A DNA stretch of 64,000 bases, taken from contig CAYFKJ010000009.1 of assembly GCA_964343605.1 (NCBI GenBank), positions 23,046 to 87,045 of the forward strand, given 5' to 3'. Source of the DNA: CAYFKJ01 sp964343605. GTDB taxonomy: Bacteria; Pseudomonadota; Alphaproteobacteria; UBA2966. The notes below the pieces were generated by a model. That model was not told the DNA's origin. It saw nothing but the letters and a program-made list of their open reading frames with translations, and searched no databases. Below are positions 44,598-54,449 of this stretch, one piece after another. The position numbers were made by a program, and so were the translations under genes. Every line of letters starts with the position of its first letter. Position 1 is the stretch's first letter.

Positions 44598-45493
44598 TCC
44601 AGTCGGCCTACGCCCGGACGCCGCCGACATTGCGGGGGATGCTGCTTATCGTGATTTCCGGCGCGCTTTTTGCCGGCATGCACGCAACGATCCGCTGGGT
44701 GTCGGGCGGCCATGAAGGGGCAACCGGACTGCACCCTTTCGAAATCGCATTTTTCCGCAATTTTTTCGGCCTGCTGGCGATCTCGCCACTGATCTTGCGC
44801 GCCGGCCTGCCGGGACTGAGGACTTCGCGTTTTCCCGCTCACGCCCTGCGGGCGGTCATGCAGGTGGGGTCGATGATGATGTTCTTCTCGGCGCTGCAAC
44901 TTGCGCCGCTGGCCGACGTTGTCGCCCTGAGTTTCGTGGCGCCGCTTTTCGCCACCGTCGGGGCCATCATTTTCCTGGCGGAACGGCCCAGGCTAAGGAG
45001 GTGGTCGGCGCTGATCGTTGGCTTTATCGGCGCTCTGGTTATCCTCCGTCCCGGCTTTCAGGAAATCAGCACGGGACTGATATTCGTTGTCGCGGCGTCG
45101 GCCATCTGGGGCTTGTCGTTGCTGATCATCAAATCGCTTTCCCGAACCGATTCGAGCGTGACCATCACAGCTTACATGGGCATGTTGATGACCCCCATCT
45201 CCCTCATTCCCGCCTTGTTCGTCTGGCAGATGCCCACCGCCATCGAATTCGTGGGCCTTTTTGCCATCGGCGCTCTGGGATCGATCGGACACCTGGCCCT
45301 GGCGCAGGCCTTCAAGGAGGCGGAGGCGACGGCCATCCTGCCGTTGGATTTCATGCGTCTGATCTGGGCCGCCGTGTACGGCTACGTGTTTTTTGCGGAA
45401 ATCCCGGAAATCTGGACGTGGGTGGGCGGCGGCATCGTATTCGCGGCGGCGACCTACGTCGCCTACCGGGAGGCTAAATCGGATAAAACCTAG
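44594..45493 (+). CDS. EamA/DMT family permease
   Basis: This 299-residue protein has ten membrane segments in two repeats (FFRNFFGLLAISPLI, ALQLAPLADVVALSFVAPLF), as in the EamA family. I took the ATG at 44594, which overlaps the SDR stop; the longer open frame upstream is inside the SDR gene. Coupling to the SDR suggests export of, or protection from, the compound that it acts on, which is unknown. Confidence 0.9.
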   Translation: MIQSAYARTPPTLRGMLLIVISGALFAGMHATIRWVSGGHEGATGLHPFEIAFFRNFFGLLAISPLILRAGLPGLRTSRFPAHALRAVMQVGSMMMFFSALQLAPLADVVALSFVAPLFATVGAIIFLAERPRLRRWSALIVGFIGALVILRPGFQEISTGLIFVVAASAIWGLSLLIIKSLSRTDSSVTITAYMGMLMTPISLIPALFVWQMPTAIEFVGLFAIGALGSIGHLALAQAFKEAEATAILPLDFMRLIWAAVYGYVFFAEIPEIWTWVGGGIVFAAATYVAYREAKSDKT

Positions 45494-46488
45494 CGGCAGG
45501 GGAGGGCGGCGAAATAGTCCGCCATCGCCCTCATGTCCTCGTTCGATAACGGTGCGGCAATTGCCGACATGAACTGGTGATAGCGGCGATTGCGGAAGCG
45601 GAACGATTTGGGGTCGCCCTTGGTCAACCGGAACGCCTGCAACTGCTTGACGAGATAATCCCGATGCTGTCCGGCAAGGTTGGGGATGTCCGAACGGGGG
45701 CTAATGCCCTTCTGGCCGTGGCAGGCGGCACAAACTTCGACTTTGGTCGGCGCCGCGGCCGGTTTGTTCCCGTTTTCGGCGGGGAGCGGGCATTCCATGG
45801 CGCTGTAGTGGGCAGCGATTTGAGCAGCGTTCTTCAGACCGGCGAGCTTGGCTTTGTCGAGCATGTCGACGTGGGTTCGCAGGGCAACGCCGTAGGGATA
45901 TGTTGCCACGGGCTTATTCGTGGCGAACGCCAGGAGTTGATTGAGTAGGTACTTTTCTTTTTGGCCGGCCAGGTGAGGCGTCATGCTGTCTGTGGCAATT
46001 CCCGCCTCGCCGTGACAATCGCTGCAGCCGACGATGGCGACCAGTTCCTTGCCGATTTCCCTCCCGTCATCCGCGGCCTCGGCGCCGAAGTTGGGCGTCA
46101 CCTGATCGGCCTGAGCCATCGTTCTGTCGCGGAGACAGTAGGCGGCGTCAATCCGATTGCTGAGACCCTTGATGTGTGTAATCAGGGCTTTGCCCTTCAA
46201 AGCCTTGCGCTTATTGCCGAAGCGGACGATGAGCGCTTTGCCGCGGAAATAGATATCCCGCGCTGTATCGACCTGGCGTTCCCAGCGGGCAATGTAGGCC
46301 GACCAATCGCCGTCGTAGTTCTTCGCTACGGAGGCAATGATGCTCGAGTGCTTGACGGCGGCCCGCCAGGGAGTCGCCTCGACTTCCGGGCATTCGGCGG
46401 CGGTAGCCGACGTGCCGGCCAGCGTTACCGCCAAGCCGGCCATAACGATCGCCGCTTTACAAGATGCCATAAGCCGTTCAATCCGCAT
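45490..46488 (-). CDS. Periplasmic diheme cytochrome c
   Basis: This 332-residue protein has a signal peptide (AIVMAGLAVTLAGTSATAA) and two class I cytochrome c domains in the second half, with heme sites CSDCH and CAACH and methionine-containing loops (DSMTPHLAG, FMSAIAAPLS). It resembles the tandem cytochrome c4/553 type that carries electrons in the periplasm. The first 150 residues are an extra helical region of unknown role. Start is the ATG at 46488; the end overlaps the convergent EamA gene by four bases. Confidence 0.9.
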   Translation of the reverse strand: MRIERLMASCKAAIVMAGLAVTLAGTSATAAECPEVEATPWRAAVKHSSIIASVAKNYDGDWSAYIARWERQVDTARDIYFRGKALIVRFGNKRKALKGKALITHIKGLSNRIDAAYCLRDRTMAQADQVTPNFGAEAADDGREIGKELVAIVGCSDCHGEAGIATDSMTPHLAGQKEKYLLNQLLAFATNKPVATYPYGVALRTHVDMLDKAKLAGLKNAAQIAAHYSAMECPLPAENGNKPAAAPTKVEVCAACHGQKGISPRSDIPNLAGQHRDYLVKQLQAFRLTKGDPKSFRFRNRRYHQFMSAIAAPLSNEDMRAMADYFAALPCR

Positions 46489-46584
46489 CGGTAACCTCGC
46501 GCCAACTAGTTCAGCCGCTAATATGAGCTGACCGGTTCCATATGCCAGCGCGCCATATTGACGCATCCGAGCCAGCAGGGGCCT

Positions 46585-47259
46585 CTAGGCGTCGATTGAG
46601 CAGGCCAGCGTCCGGCTGATATGGCTCATGGACTTGCCGCTTTCGGCTACCCATTCGTTGAAGGCCGCTTGCACAGCGGCCATATCGCGTTTGGATTTGG
46701 GTTCCTTGTCGACCACGCCCGCGGCAATCAGCGCCGCCGATACGTCGCGTCCCAGGACGAAGGAATCCTTGCCCATGAAGCGCAGGAAATACTGTCCCGA
46801 CGATCCGCCCAATCGACTGCCCCGTTTCTTCAGCACATCCAGCAACCCGACGTAGTCCTCATCCGGCCAGTCGGCAAAAAACTTGGCGGCGCTGCCGTGT
46901 TCCCGCGCGAGATCGGTGATGAAGACAGCATTTGCCCGGACCGACATGATTTTTTGCCCGTTCCTGACGATGCGCGTGTCCTTCAACAACAGATCGATAT
47001 CGTCGTCGGAATACATCGCCACGCGATCCGGGTCGAAACCGTGAAAGGCTTCCTCGAAGCCGGGCCACTTGGTTTCGATGACCTTCCAGGAAAAGCCGGC
47101 CTGAAAAACCCGCTTTGACATTTCAGCCAGCCAGCGGTCGTCGGGTATGGCCTTCAGTTGACGGGCGGTTTTTGTTTCCGGCATTTTCGCCGATAGGGCT
47201 TTGTCGCCCCCGTGGCGGGCCGCGGCCCGTTCCCAGATCGTACTGAATTTTTCCATCAT
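46585..47259 (-). CDS. DNA-3-methyladenine glycosylase I-like protein
   Basis: This 224-residue protein resembles the TAG family of base-excision glycosylases (COG2818): WLAEMSKRVFQAGFSWKVIE near residues 42-61, EEAFHGFDPDRVA, and NAVFITDLAREHGSAAKF. The family removes 3-methyladenine from DNA. The sequence is diverged and I do not see the usual zinc-binding cysteines near the ends, so activity is less certain. GGGGGG precedes ATG 47259, which overlaps the stop of the TPR gene (ATGA). Confidence 0.75.
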   Translation of the reverse strand: MMEKFSTIWERAAARHGGDKALSAKMPETKTARQLKAIPDDRWLAEMSKRVFQAGFSWKVIETKWPGFEEAFHGFDPDRVAMYSDDDIDLLLKDTRIVRNGQKIMSVRANAVFITDLAREHGSAAKFFADWPDEDYVGLLDVLKKRGSRLGGSSGQYFLRFMGKDSFVLGRDVSAALIAAGVVDKEPKSKRDMAAVQAAFNEWVAESGKSMSHISRTLACSIDA

Positions 47260-49145
47260 CCCCCCGCTTGGGCCGGTTCTATAAGTTGCCCGGCGGCTGC
47301 CGCCAGATCGGTCAGGATCCGCTCCCACGACTCGTCGACCTCCTTGCGGAAGATCTTCATGGTGGGATGCCATATGGCGCCGTCGGTGCCGAGCGATATG
47401 TAGTTCGGCCTGCCGACGGCGAATGTCAAGGTCGGGACCCCCAGCGCCGCCGCCAATTCTCCGGCAGCGGTATCGCTGGCGATTACCAGGTCGAGGCCGG
47501 ATATCAGCGCCGCAACCTCGTCCAATTGGTTCCTCAGATCGATATCGTCCCAAGTGCGGACCTCAACGCCATGCGCTCGGCCGATTTCCGCCCGATCCTC
47601 GGTACTGTCCACGTACTGCAGATCGATGAATTCAGCGCCAGGTAGGTCCAAGACCGGTCCCAGATCAAGAGGTCCTGCCGTTGTCAGACGGTTTTTCTCC
47701 GTTTGCGGCGTATTGTTCCAGGTAATGCCGATCTTGGAGCCGGGCCCGAGCTCGGCGAGACGTTCGGACCAACGGTCGCGAGCGCTCGGATCGGCGATCA
47801 AGTAGGAATCGGCCGTGCCTTCAAAGGATTCCAGGGTGGGTCTCAGGTAGCGGCCCAGGCAGGTGAACGGGAACTGGAAGTCGAATCTGGCTTCCCCGGA
47901 CAAGGCTGCCTGATAGGGGCGTGAATACACCTCAGCTTCCGGCATCGAGCGGGAGAACAGATCGACCAGTCTTGGATCGCATTGAATTGCGACCTGTGCT
48001 CCGGCTTCGATCAGGTCCGGAATCATGCCTGCGTAGCGAATCTCATCGCCCACGCCTTGCTCACCCCACAACACGATGCTCTTGCCCGCAAGATCGGAAC
48101 CGTCCCACAGCGGTTGCGGAAACCTGCCGATACTGTAGTCGTACTTGTCGGTCTTGAACCGCCATTCGAATTCACGCCAGCCTTCCGTGATCTCCCCCAT
48201 GGCCAGCAGGGTCATGCCGAAATCATAGTGCAGGTCGGCGTCGTCCGGACGACGCTCAAGGACTGAGCGGTAGGCGGCCTGTGCCTGCTCCAGATCGCCT
48301 TGCTCCCAGAAAATATTGGCCAGATTCCGATGGGCGTTGGCATGGTCGGGCCGGATCGCAATGGCTTCGCGACAAGCCACTGCTGCCTCGTCAAGATTGC
48401 CCCATTCCAACAATACGCCGCTCAGATTGCTCCAGGCGTCGGCATGTCGGGAATCAAGCTCGATGGCCCGACGATAGCTCGCTTCGGCATCCGCCAGCTT
48501 TTCCGATTGCTTAAACGCATTGCCCAGATTGCTGTGCGCGTCGGCCTGTTCCGGGTCCAGTTCGATGGCCCTGTCGAAGGCGGCCTGGGCGTCTTCCGTC
48601 TGATCCAACTCGAGCAGGACATTGCCGAGATTGCTGTAGGCCACCGCGAGCGTTGGCTCGATCGAAATTGCCTTTTGGAAACTCTCGGCGGACGCCTCCA
48701 ATTGATGGAGCTTCCACAGCGCATTCCCAAGATTGCTGTAGGCCAGGGCATAGCCGGGATTCAGGGTGACCGCCTGGCTGAAGCTTTGGCGCGCTTCCTC
48801 CGTCTGCGCCAGCGCCAACTGCGCCAGCCCGAGGTTGTTGTGATAGGCCGGGTTGTCCGGAATGCCGCGGATTGCAATGGAAATCAGCCCGATGGCGTCT
48901 TCGTTTCTACCGTCGTCATGGGCGATCATGCCGAGGAGATGGTTGGCGTCCGGGTGTTGGGGCACGATCGCGACAACCTCGCGATAATACCGCGCCGCCT
49001 CGGCTCGGTCGCCCTGTTGGTGAAGCTGAAATCCCTTTTGGAGCAATTCGGTGGCGCGCTGATCCTTTGACCCGCCAGCCAAGCCTGTCCGTTTCGCGGC
49101 TTTTTTCGCCAACTTCTCCTGGCGTCTTCTTTCGGCTCTGTTCAA
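47256..49145 (-). CDS. TPR protein with glycosyltransferase-like C-terminal domain
   Basis: This 629-residue protein begins with a basic MNRAERRRQEK stretch and has about eight or nine tetratricopeptide repeats from residue 30 to about 330 (AYSNLGNALWKLHQLEASAE and similar). A C-terminal domain of about 270 residues follows with VLWGEQGVGDEIRYAGMIPD and LVIASDTAAGELAAALGVPT, resembling the GT9/heptosyltransferase-like fold found in many TPR proteins. It may glycosylate proteins or surface polymers; this is inference. The start is a TTG at 49145. It is coupled to the downstream glycosylase gene. Confidence 0.85.
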   Translation of the reverse strand: MNRAERRRQEKLAKKAAKRTGLAGGSKDQRATELLQKGFQLHQQGDRAEAARYYREVVAIVPQHPDANHLLGMIAHDDGRNEDAIGLISIAIRGIPDNPAYHNNLGLAQLALAQTEEARQSFSQAVTLNPGYALAYSNLGNALWKLHQLEASAESFQKAISIEPTLAVAYSNLGNVLLELDQTEDAQAAFDRAIELDPEQADAHSNLGNAFKQSEKLADAEASYRRAIELDSRHADAWSNLSGVLLEWGNLDEAAVACREAIAIRPDHANAHRNLANIFWEQGDLEQAQAAYRSVLERRPDDADLHYDFGMTLLAMGEITEGWREFEWRFKTDKYDYSIGRFPQPLWDGSDLAGKSIVLWGEQGVGDEIRYAGMIPDLIEAGAQVAIQCDPRLVDLFSRSMPEAEVYSRPYQAALSGEARFDFQFPFTCLGRYLRPTLESFEGTADSYLIADPSARDRWSERLAELGPGSKIGITWNNTPQTEKNRLTTAGPLDLGPVLDLPGAEFIDLQYVDSTEDRAEIGRAHGVEVRTWDDIDLRNQLDEVAALISGLDLVIASDTAAGELAAALGVPTLTFAVGRPNYISLGTDGAIWHPTMKIFRKEVDESWERILTDLAAAAGQLIEPAQAGG

Positions 49146-49217
49146 CGACTGTTTCCCGATTTGTCCGGCAGATTTCTGGATCGTACTGAATTACCCGCCT
49201 GACCGAAACGGGTTCCC

Positions 49218-50174
49218 CTACGATGCCGGGTTGCGGAGCGATGCCCAAACGGCCTTGATGCGGTCGTAAAAAATCTCCGCGCCGACGCATCCCAGGACGA
49301 CTGCAATAGCAAGCAGCTGAATGCCCGTGATGACATTACCGAGGATGATGACCGCCAGAAGTGCTGCGATGACGGGCTTGAGGAAAAAAAGGTAATTGGC
49401 CCGGCCCACGTCCGGCACGGTGGCCAGGCCCCACAGCCACAGGATAAATCCGAGGCAGGTGTTCCAGACTCCCAGCGTCAGGATCGAAAGATAGGCCTGG
49501 GGCTCGCGGTCGAACAGGGTTGCCGGATCAACCCAGATGCCCCAGGCGAATCCCACCGTAGTCCACAGGGCGATGGCGCCCAGCAGGAACGTCAGGGTCG
49601 TCATGCGAATCGCGCCGTAGCGTCCGATCAACGGCCGCACGAGGACCAGGTAGACCGCGCCGATGGCGGCACATCCGACCGCCAGGACGACCCCTTTCAG
49701 GGACTCCCCGCCCATTTGCAACTGTGCAATATAGCCGTCGGTGAGCAGGAATATAACGCCGCCGAAGGCGCCGATGCCGCTGATGATTTTGGGCGCCGTG
49801 ATGCGGTTGCGGTTGATCACGGCGTCGGCGATAACGACGAGGATGGGCATGGTGGTAACCAGGGTGGCCACCTGAACGACGGACGCGAAGTCCAGCGACC
49901 AGTGGAAAAGCAATTGTCCCAGCGCCATTCCGGTGGTCGACAACAGCACCACTCGGACGGGTTCCTCGCGCAACGGCTGGAGAAGGTCGCGCGTTTCCTT
50001 CCGTGCGAGCGCGACGATCAGAAGGGCCAGACTGCCGATAAGGTAACGCCAGACGGAAACTTCGGGTCCGGCGATACCGGACAGGACGGCGAAAAATTCG
50101 CTGGTCGCATGAGAGAAGACACCAAGAAACGCCGCCGTATAGGCCCAGAAAACGATAGTGCCGGATCGTTCCAT
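49218..50174 (-). CDS. EamA/DMT family permease
   Basis: This 318-residue protein has about ten membrane segments and the EamA repeat pattern (LLFHWSLDFASVVQVATLVT, NYLFFLKPVIAALLAVIILG). The start at ATG 50174 has GGACGG upstream. It is divergent from another EamA gene that starts 129 bases away; the two proteins are clearly different in sequence, so this is not a simple recent duplication. Confidence 0.9.
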   Translation of the reverse strand: MERSGTIVFWAYTAAFLGVFSHATSEFFAVLSGIAGPEVSVWRYLIGSLALLIVALARKETRDLLQPLREEPVRVVLLSTTGMALGQLLFHWSLDFASVVQVATLVTTMPILVVIADAVINRNRITAPKIISGIGAFGGVIFLLTDGYIAQLQMGGESLKGVVLAVGCAAIGAVYLVLVRPLIGRYGAIRMTTLTFLLGAIALWTTVGFAWGIWVDPATLFDREPQAYLSILTLGVWNTCLGFILWLWGLATVPDVGRANYLFFLKPVIAALLAVIILGNVITGIQLLAIAVVLGCVGAEIFYDRIKAVWASLRNPAS

Positions 50175-50302
50175 GATTGCGCCGTCCCTCCCCGGGGCAT
50201 GTCATCGTCGATTGAACCGTATCGGATGGAAGGACGCTCGTCCCGCGACAACCGGTCACGCCCCGACTATGGTAGCGCCGGGGCAGGGAGAGCAGTGTTT
50301 CG

Positions 50303-51235
50303 ATGAGCCAATTGAATAGCAACCGGAAAATGTCTGCCGGAACGCGAAATGAGGGTGCGGCGAAGGGAGAGAATGTCGGTCTCGGCATCGCTCTTGCCGT
50401 GTTGGCCATGCTGCTGATCGCCGCCATGGACGCGACGGGTAAATTGTTGACGCAGTCCTATCCGATCTCCCAGGTGCTCGCTGTCCGCTTTGTCATCTTC
50501 TCCATATTCGCCCTCTTCCTGGCTCTCAAGGGGGGGAGCTTGGAGCACTTCCGCACACGGCAACTGGGCGTCCAGCTATTGCGCTCCAGCGTTCTGATTG
50601 TCGAAGTCTCGGTCTTCATCTGGGCCTTCAGTCTGATGCCGCTGGCGGATGCGCACGCCATCGCCGCCGTGGCGCCGCTGATCGCCACCGTCCTGGCGGG
50701 CATATTCCTCGCCGAAAAGATCGGTCTCAGGCGTTGGCTTTGCGTCGCGGCGGGTTTCGTCGGCGCGCTGGTGATCATTCGTCCCGGCTTGGGCATCATG
50801 ACCTGGACGGCGGTCCTGCCCCTGGCCGGGGCCTTTCTCTGGGCCGGTTACCAGGTGTTGTCACGCAAAGTGACGCTGGGCGACAGCGCGGAAACAACCG
50901 TGCTGTTCACCGCCGGGCTGGGCGCCGTCGTGTTTTGCCTAGCCGCCGCCTTTCAGTGGCAGACGCCGACATGGGAGGGCTGGCTGCTGCTCGCTTTGAC
51001 CGGCGTTCTGGGCTCCCTCGGCCACTATATCCTGATCAAGGCGTTGGAGATGGCGCCGGCATCGACGTTGCAGCCCTACAACTACACGCTCTTCCTTTGG
51101 GCCATCGGCATCGGCCTGATCGTCTTCGATGCTCTACCCGATGCCCTGACGCTGCTGGGTGCCGCGATCATCGTCGTGGCCGGTATCGCTGCGTCCGATG
51201 CCGGGCGTTCGATCCAGGTCAGACTGAGGCGTTGA
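50303..51235 (+). CDS. EamA/DMT family permease
   Basis: This 310-residue protein has ten membrane segments and EamA motifs (SLMPLADAHAIAAVAPLIAT, ASTLQPYNYTLFLWAIGIGL). It is closer in pattern to the protein at 44594 than to its divergent neighbour. GGGAGAG lies upstream of the ATG at 50303. Substrate unknown. Confidence 0.9.
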   Translation: MSQLNSNRKMSAGTRNEGAAKGENVGLGIALAVLAMLLIAAMDATGKLLTQSYPISQVLAVRFVIFSIFALFLALKGGSLEHFRTRQLGVQLLRSSVLIVEVSVFIWAFSLMPLADAHAIAAVAPLIATVLAGIFLAEKIGLRRWLCVAAGFVGALVIIRPGLGIMTWTAVLPLAGAFLWAGYQVLSRKVTLGDSAETTVLFTAGLGAVVFCLAAAFQWQTPTWEGWLLLALTGVLGSLGHYILIKALEMAPASTLQPYNYTLFLWAIGIGLIVFDALPDALTLLGAAIIVVAGIAASDAGRSIQVRLRR

Positions 51236-51282
51236 GCATTCGCCATTTGCCGCGGGGCTGAGAGTGCGTCAAAATCGATTTC

Positions 51283-52209
51283 ATGAACAAAATGGACAGG
51301 GAAATCGATACGGCTGACGCCAAACAGCGCGTTTTCGAATATGTGAAGCGGAAGGGTGCTTTGGCCGTCGGCGTTGCCGACCTTGATGCTGTGGAACGAA
51401 TCGCACCCAAAGGCCATCGGCCAAGCGATCTGATGCCCCGCGTCAAGTCCGTCATATCTCTTGGTGTGGGCGGCCAGACAAAGGGCGCCTGGGGCGTTAC
51501 CGCCAAGGCCATGACCTTCTTCGGCAGCACCGAGAGCATGGCTTACAAGATTGCCTACGGTTTGGCGTTCTTTATCGAGCATACCTTCGCCATGCCGGCG
51601 GTCTACACGCCACCCGATCTCGATCCGGAACTGGGCGCCCGGTACCCCTTGCAGAGCCTGAAACTGCATGCCGAGGTTGCCGGCATCGGCGCGCGCTCCC
51701 TGGCCGGCGACATCCTGCTGCACCCCGAGTTCGGCTACATGTACTTCGCCTCCGTGTTCACTGAGCTTGAGCTGGAACCGGACAAACCGATGGAGACAAA
51801 TCCCTGTCCGGCGCCGTCGTGCGCCAAGATGTATCACCAGACGGGACGCACGCCGTGCATGAAGTTCTGCCCCGCCCAATGCCTCGACGGGGAGGTGGAC
51901 ACGGACGGAAACCAGGTTTCCATGCGGTACGACATGGCGGCCTGTGCGGAACTCACACAGCAATACGAGGCTGTGCCCAAAGCCATTGTTGCCTCGATGG
52001 AAGCCGATAATCCCGCGGACCGCGACGACGCCTTGTTCGGTGCTGCCCACAAGGCGCTGTGGTACAAAATGTCGGTGGGTTCCGGCGGCTTGCTGGCGCA
52101 GTGTTTCGAATGCATGCGGGTTTGTCCGATCGCAACACAGTCCGAATTGGCCGATCCCATCAAACGGGGAGAAGCGCGCCGCGCCGCCGCAAAGGGGGGC
52201 GACAAATGA
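51283..52209 (+). CDS. Epoxyqueuosine reductase-like Fe-S protein
   Basis: This 308-residue protein resembles the QueG/COG1600 group: an N-terminal part with AVGVADLDAV and a region before the clusters, then cysteine-rich segments NPCPAPSCAKMYH, CMKFCPAQC and a final CFECMRVCPI. It lacks the compact double ferredoxin signature of true QueG, so tRNA modification is doubtful; a diverged corrinoid or Fe-S reductase is possible. Its stop overlaps the next small gene (ATGA). It resembles, in class, the dehalogenase-like protein at 13564. Confidence 0.75.
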   Translation: MNKMDREIDTADAKQRVFEYVKRKGALAVGVADLDAVERIAPKGHRPSDLMPRVKSVISLGVGGQTKGAWGVTAKAMTFFGSTESMAYKIAYGLAFFIEHTFAMPAVYTPPDLDPELGARYPLQSLKLHAEVAGIGARSLAGDILLHPEFGYMYFASVFTELELEPDKPMETNPCPAPSCAKMYHQTGRTPCMKFCPAQCLDGEVDTDGNQVSMRYDMAACAELTQQYEAVPKAIVASMEADNPADRDDALFGAAHKALWYKMSVGSGGLLAQCFECMRVCPIATQSELADPIKRGEARRAAAKGGDK

Positions 52210-52523
52210 CCAAGGAACGGTTCGGCGTGACCGAGGAAATGATCGAATCCCACGGTGACGAGATCTTCGACCTCGGCATCAATTTGCAAGAGAGGCGGGG
52301 AGACCCTGTGCGCCTGCTCGATTTCGAGGACATCGAGGCGCAGCGCGCCGGCACCGGTCTCAGCGACGGCGAGATCGCGGAAAGGCTGGATCTTACGGAG
52401 GATCAGGTTCGTTACATCCGCATCGTGCTGGAGCACCGCCGCTTCGATACGACCAATTACGCCAAGCTTTACAAGTTGGGAACCGGCAAGCGCTATCGTG
52501 TGGAGCGTGAAGAACAGAACTGA
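52206..52523 (+). CDS. Small protein with helix-turn-helix-like segment
   Basis: This 105-residue protein is unknown. Residues about 54-73, LSDGEIAERLDLTEDQVRYI, look like a sigma-region-4 or MarR-like helix-turn-helix. It starts at the ATG at 52206 that overlaps the stop of the Fe-S gene, which implies a joint function with it. It could be a regulator or a structural partner; I cannot tell. Confidence 0.65.
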   Translation: MTKERFGVTEEMIESHGDEIFDLGINLQERRGDPVRLLDFEDIEAQRAGTGLSDGEIAERLDLTEDQVRYIRIVLEHRRFDTTNYAKLYKLGTGKRYRVEREEQN

Positions 52524-52634
52524 CGTCCGCCGGAAGAAAGATCAGGTGATGATGATGTTCCGCGAAGTCGCGATTTTGCCGTAAGCCGCTGGATATTCAA
52601 CACTGCCGTCCTGACGGCAACGGGGAGGGGAGAC

Positions 52635-53420
52635 ATGAAAGCGAACGTACACGGTATCGATATTCACTATACCCTCGAGGGCCCCGCCCACGCGCCGGTC
52701 GTCACCATGAGTCATTCGCTGATGTGCGACGGAACGATGTGGCAGGCTCAAATGCCGGTGCTGGAAGACTATCGCGTATTGCGCATCGACACCCGCGGTC
52801 ACGGTGGCTCGGACGCGCCGGAAGGACCGTACACGTTGGAACAACTGGCCGAGGATTTTCTCTACCTGCTCGATCATCTGGAAATCGAGCGGACGCACTA
52901 CATCGGCATTTCCATGGGCGGCATGATCGGCCAGGTTCTCGGCATCAAAGCGGGTGATCGCCTCCATTCGCTGACGCTCTGCAACACCATGTGCGAAGTA
53001 CCCGAGGCGGGTCGTTCGATGTTCGAGGACCGGGTGACCCTGGCCAATGAAAAGGGCATGGAGGCCCATGTCGAACCGACGATCGAGCGTTGGTTCTCCG
53101 CCGAGTTCTGCGAGGCGCGCCCGGATCTCGTCGATCCCATCAGGGAGCTGATCCGCACGACCTCGGTTTCAGGTTTTTCAGGCTGCTGCCTGGCGATCGC
53201 GGGCCTCAACGTGACGGACCAACTCGGCTCCATCTCGACGCCGACGCTGGTGATTACCGGCAGAGAAGATCCCGGCGCCACCCCTGAGGTCGCCGAAACC
53301 ATCCAAAGGAACATCCCCGGCGCCGACCTGTGCATCATTGACGGCGCGCTGCATCTGAGCAATATCGAACAACCCGAAATCTTCAATACCGCGTTCGCGG
53401 CGCACTTGTCGCAGCATTAG
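52635..53420 (+). CDS. Alpha/beta hydrolase, enol-lactonase-like
   Basis: This 261-residue protein has the hydrolase pattern of 3-oxoadipate enol-lactonases: SHSLMCDGTMWQAQMPVL, RIDTRGHGGSDAP, the nucleophile GISMGG with Ser93, an acid in ITGREDPGATP and a histidine in DGALHLSNIE. A strong ribosome binding site (GGGGAGGGGAGA) precedes the ATG at 52635. The nitronate monooxygenase-like gene follows 15 bases later, so the two are one operon. Confidence 0.9.
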   Translation: MKANVHGIDIHYTLEGPAHAPVVTMSHSLMCDGTMWQAQMPVLEDYRVLRIDTRGHGGSDAPEGPYTLEQLAEDFLYLLDHLEIERTHYIGISMGGMIGQVLGIKAGDRLHSLTLCNTMCEVPEAGRSMFEDRVTLANEKGMEAHVEPTIERWFSAEFCEARPDLVDPIRELIRTTSVSGFSGCCLAIAGLNVTDQLGSISTPTLVITGREDPGATPEVAETIQRNIPGADLCIIDGALHLSNIEQPEIFNTAFAAHLSQH

Positions 53421-53435
53421 CCCCCAGGAGTCCCC

Positions 53436-54449
53436 ATGCCATTACCGCGTTCCTTCGAAGGCCGGCTTTCCTTTCCGGTTGTCGCTGCTCCCATGTTCCT
53501 GGTGTCGGGCCCCGATCTGGTGACGGAAAGCTGCAAGGCCGGGATCGTCGGCACTTTCCCCGCGTTGAACCAGCGTTCGACCGAGGGCTTCGACCGGTGG
53601 TTGACGGACATCGAAAATCGGCTTGAGGCTTTCGAGGCGGAAACGGGCCGCCAGGCGGCGCCTTATGGCGTCAACCTGATTGTCCACAAATCGAACCCGC
53701 GGGTGCAGGCGGATCTCGAGGTCATCGTCAAACACAAGACGCCGCTGGTGATCACCTCGCTGGGCGCGGTTTCAGAACTGGTGGATGCCGTGCATTCCTA
53801 CGGCGGTGTCGTTTTTCACGACGTTACCAATATGCGTCATGCCCGCAGCGCTATGCGGGCGGGCGTCGACGGGCTGATCCTGGTTTGCAACGGTGCCGGC
53901 GGTCATGCCGGCATCATCAATCCATTTGCCTTCCTGCCCGAAATCAAGGCCGAGTTCGACGGCACCATTCTCCTGGCGGGATGCATTTCGGACGGCCGCG
54001 CCGTGGCCGGCGCGCGGGCCATGGGCGCCGATCTTGCCTATCTGGGGACTCGTTTCATCAATACCCGGGAGAGCCTGGCGCCAGGTGATTTCAAAAACAT
54101 GATCATTGACGCCCACGCCGGCGATATCGTCTACACGCCCGCCGTGTCTGGTGTTCCCGGTAGTTTCCTGCGTCAATCGATCGTCGCCGCCGGGCTGGAC
54201 CCGGACAATCTGCCGGTCAAGGAAGATATCAATTTCAAGAAGGAACTGGCGCCGGGCGAGGAGGATGTGCTTACGCCCGAGGAAAAGGAGCGGCAGAAAG
54301 CCTGGAAAAACATCTGGTCGGCCGGTCAGGGAGTGGGCTCCATCGACGATGTTCCGGCAACGGCGGATTTGGTTGATCGGTTAAAAGCGGAGTATGACGA
54401 AGCCCTCGCGGATTTAAACGGCGGAACGGCCGCGGCCGCAGCGGAGTAG
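53436..54449 (+). CDS. Nitronate monooxygenase family flavoprotein
   Basis: This 337-residue TIM-barrel flavoprotein has VVAAPMFLVSGPDL at the start, NGAGGHAG for FMN phosphate binding near residues 150-157, and GADLAYLGTRFINTRES. Members oxidise alkyl nitronates or reduce enoyl compounds with FMN. CAGGAG lies upstream of ATG 53436. Co-expression with the hydrolase suggests catabolism of a nitro compound or a related carbonyl compound; the substrate is not known. The C-terminal tail is Ala-rich. Confidence 0.9.
   Translation: MPLPRSFEGRLSFPVVAAPMFLVSGPDLVTESCKAGIVGTFPALNQRSTEGFDRWLTDIENRLEAFEAETGRQAAPYGVNLIVHKSNPRVQADLEVIVKHKTPLVITSLGAVSELVDAVHSYGGVVFHDVTNMRHARSAMRAGVDGLILVCNGAGGHAGIINPFAFLPEIKAEFDGTILLAGCISDGRAVAGARAMGADLAYLGTRFINTRESLAPGDFKNMIIDAHAGDIVYTPAVSGVPGSFLRQSIVAAGLDPDNLPVKEDINFKKELAPGEEDVLTPEEKERQKAWKNIWSAGQGVGSIDDVPATADLVDRLKAEYDEALADLNGGTAAAAAE

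Noticed and set aside
44594..51235. Recent duplication of EamA genes
   Set aside because: The permeases are clearly different in sequence, so they are paralogues of long standing, not a fresh tandem duplication.
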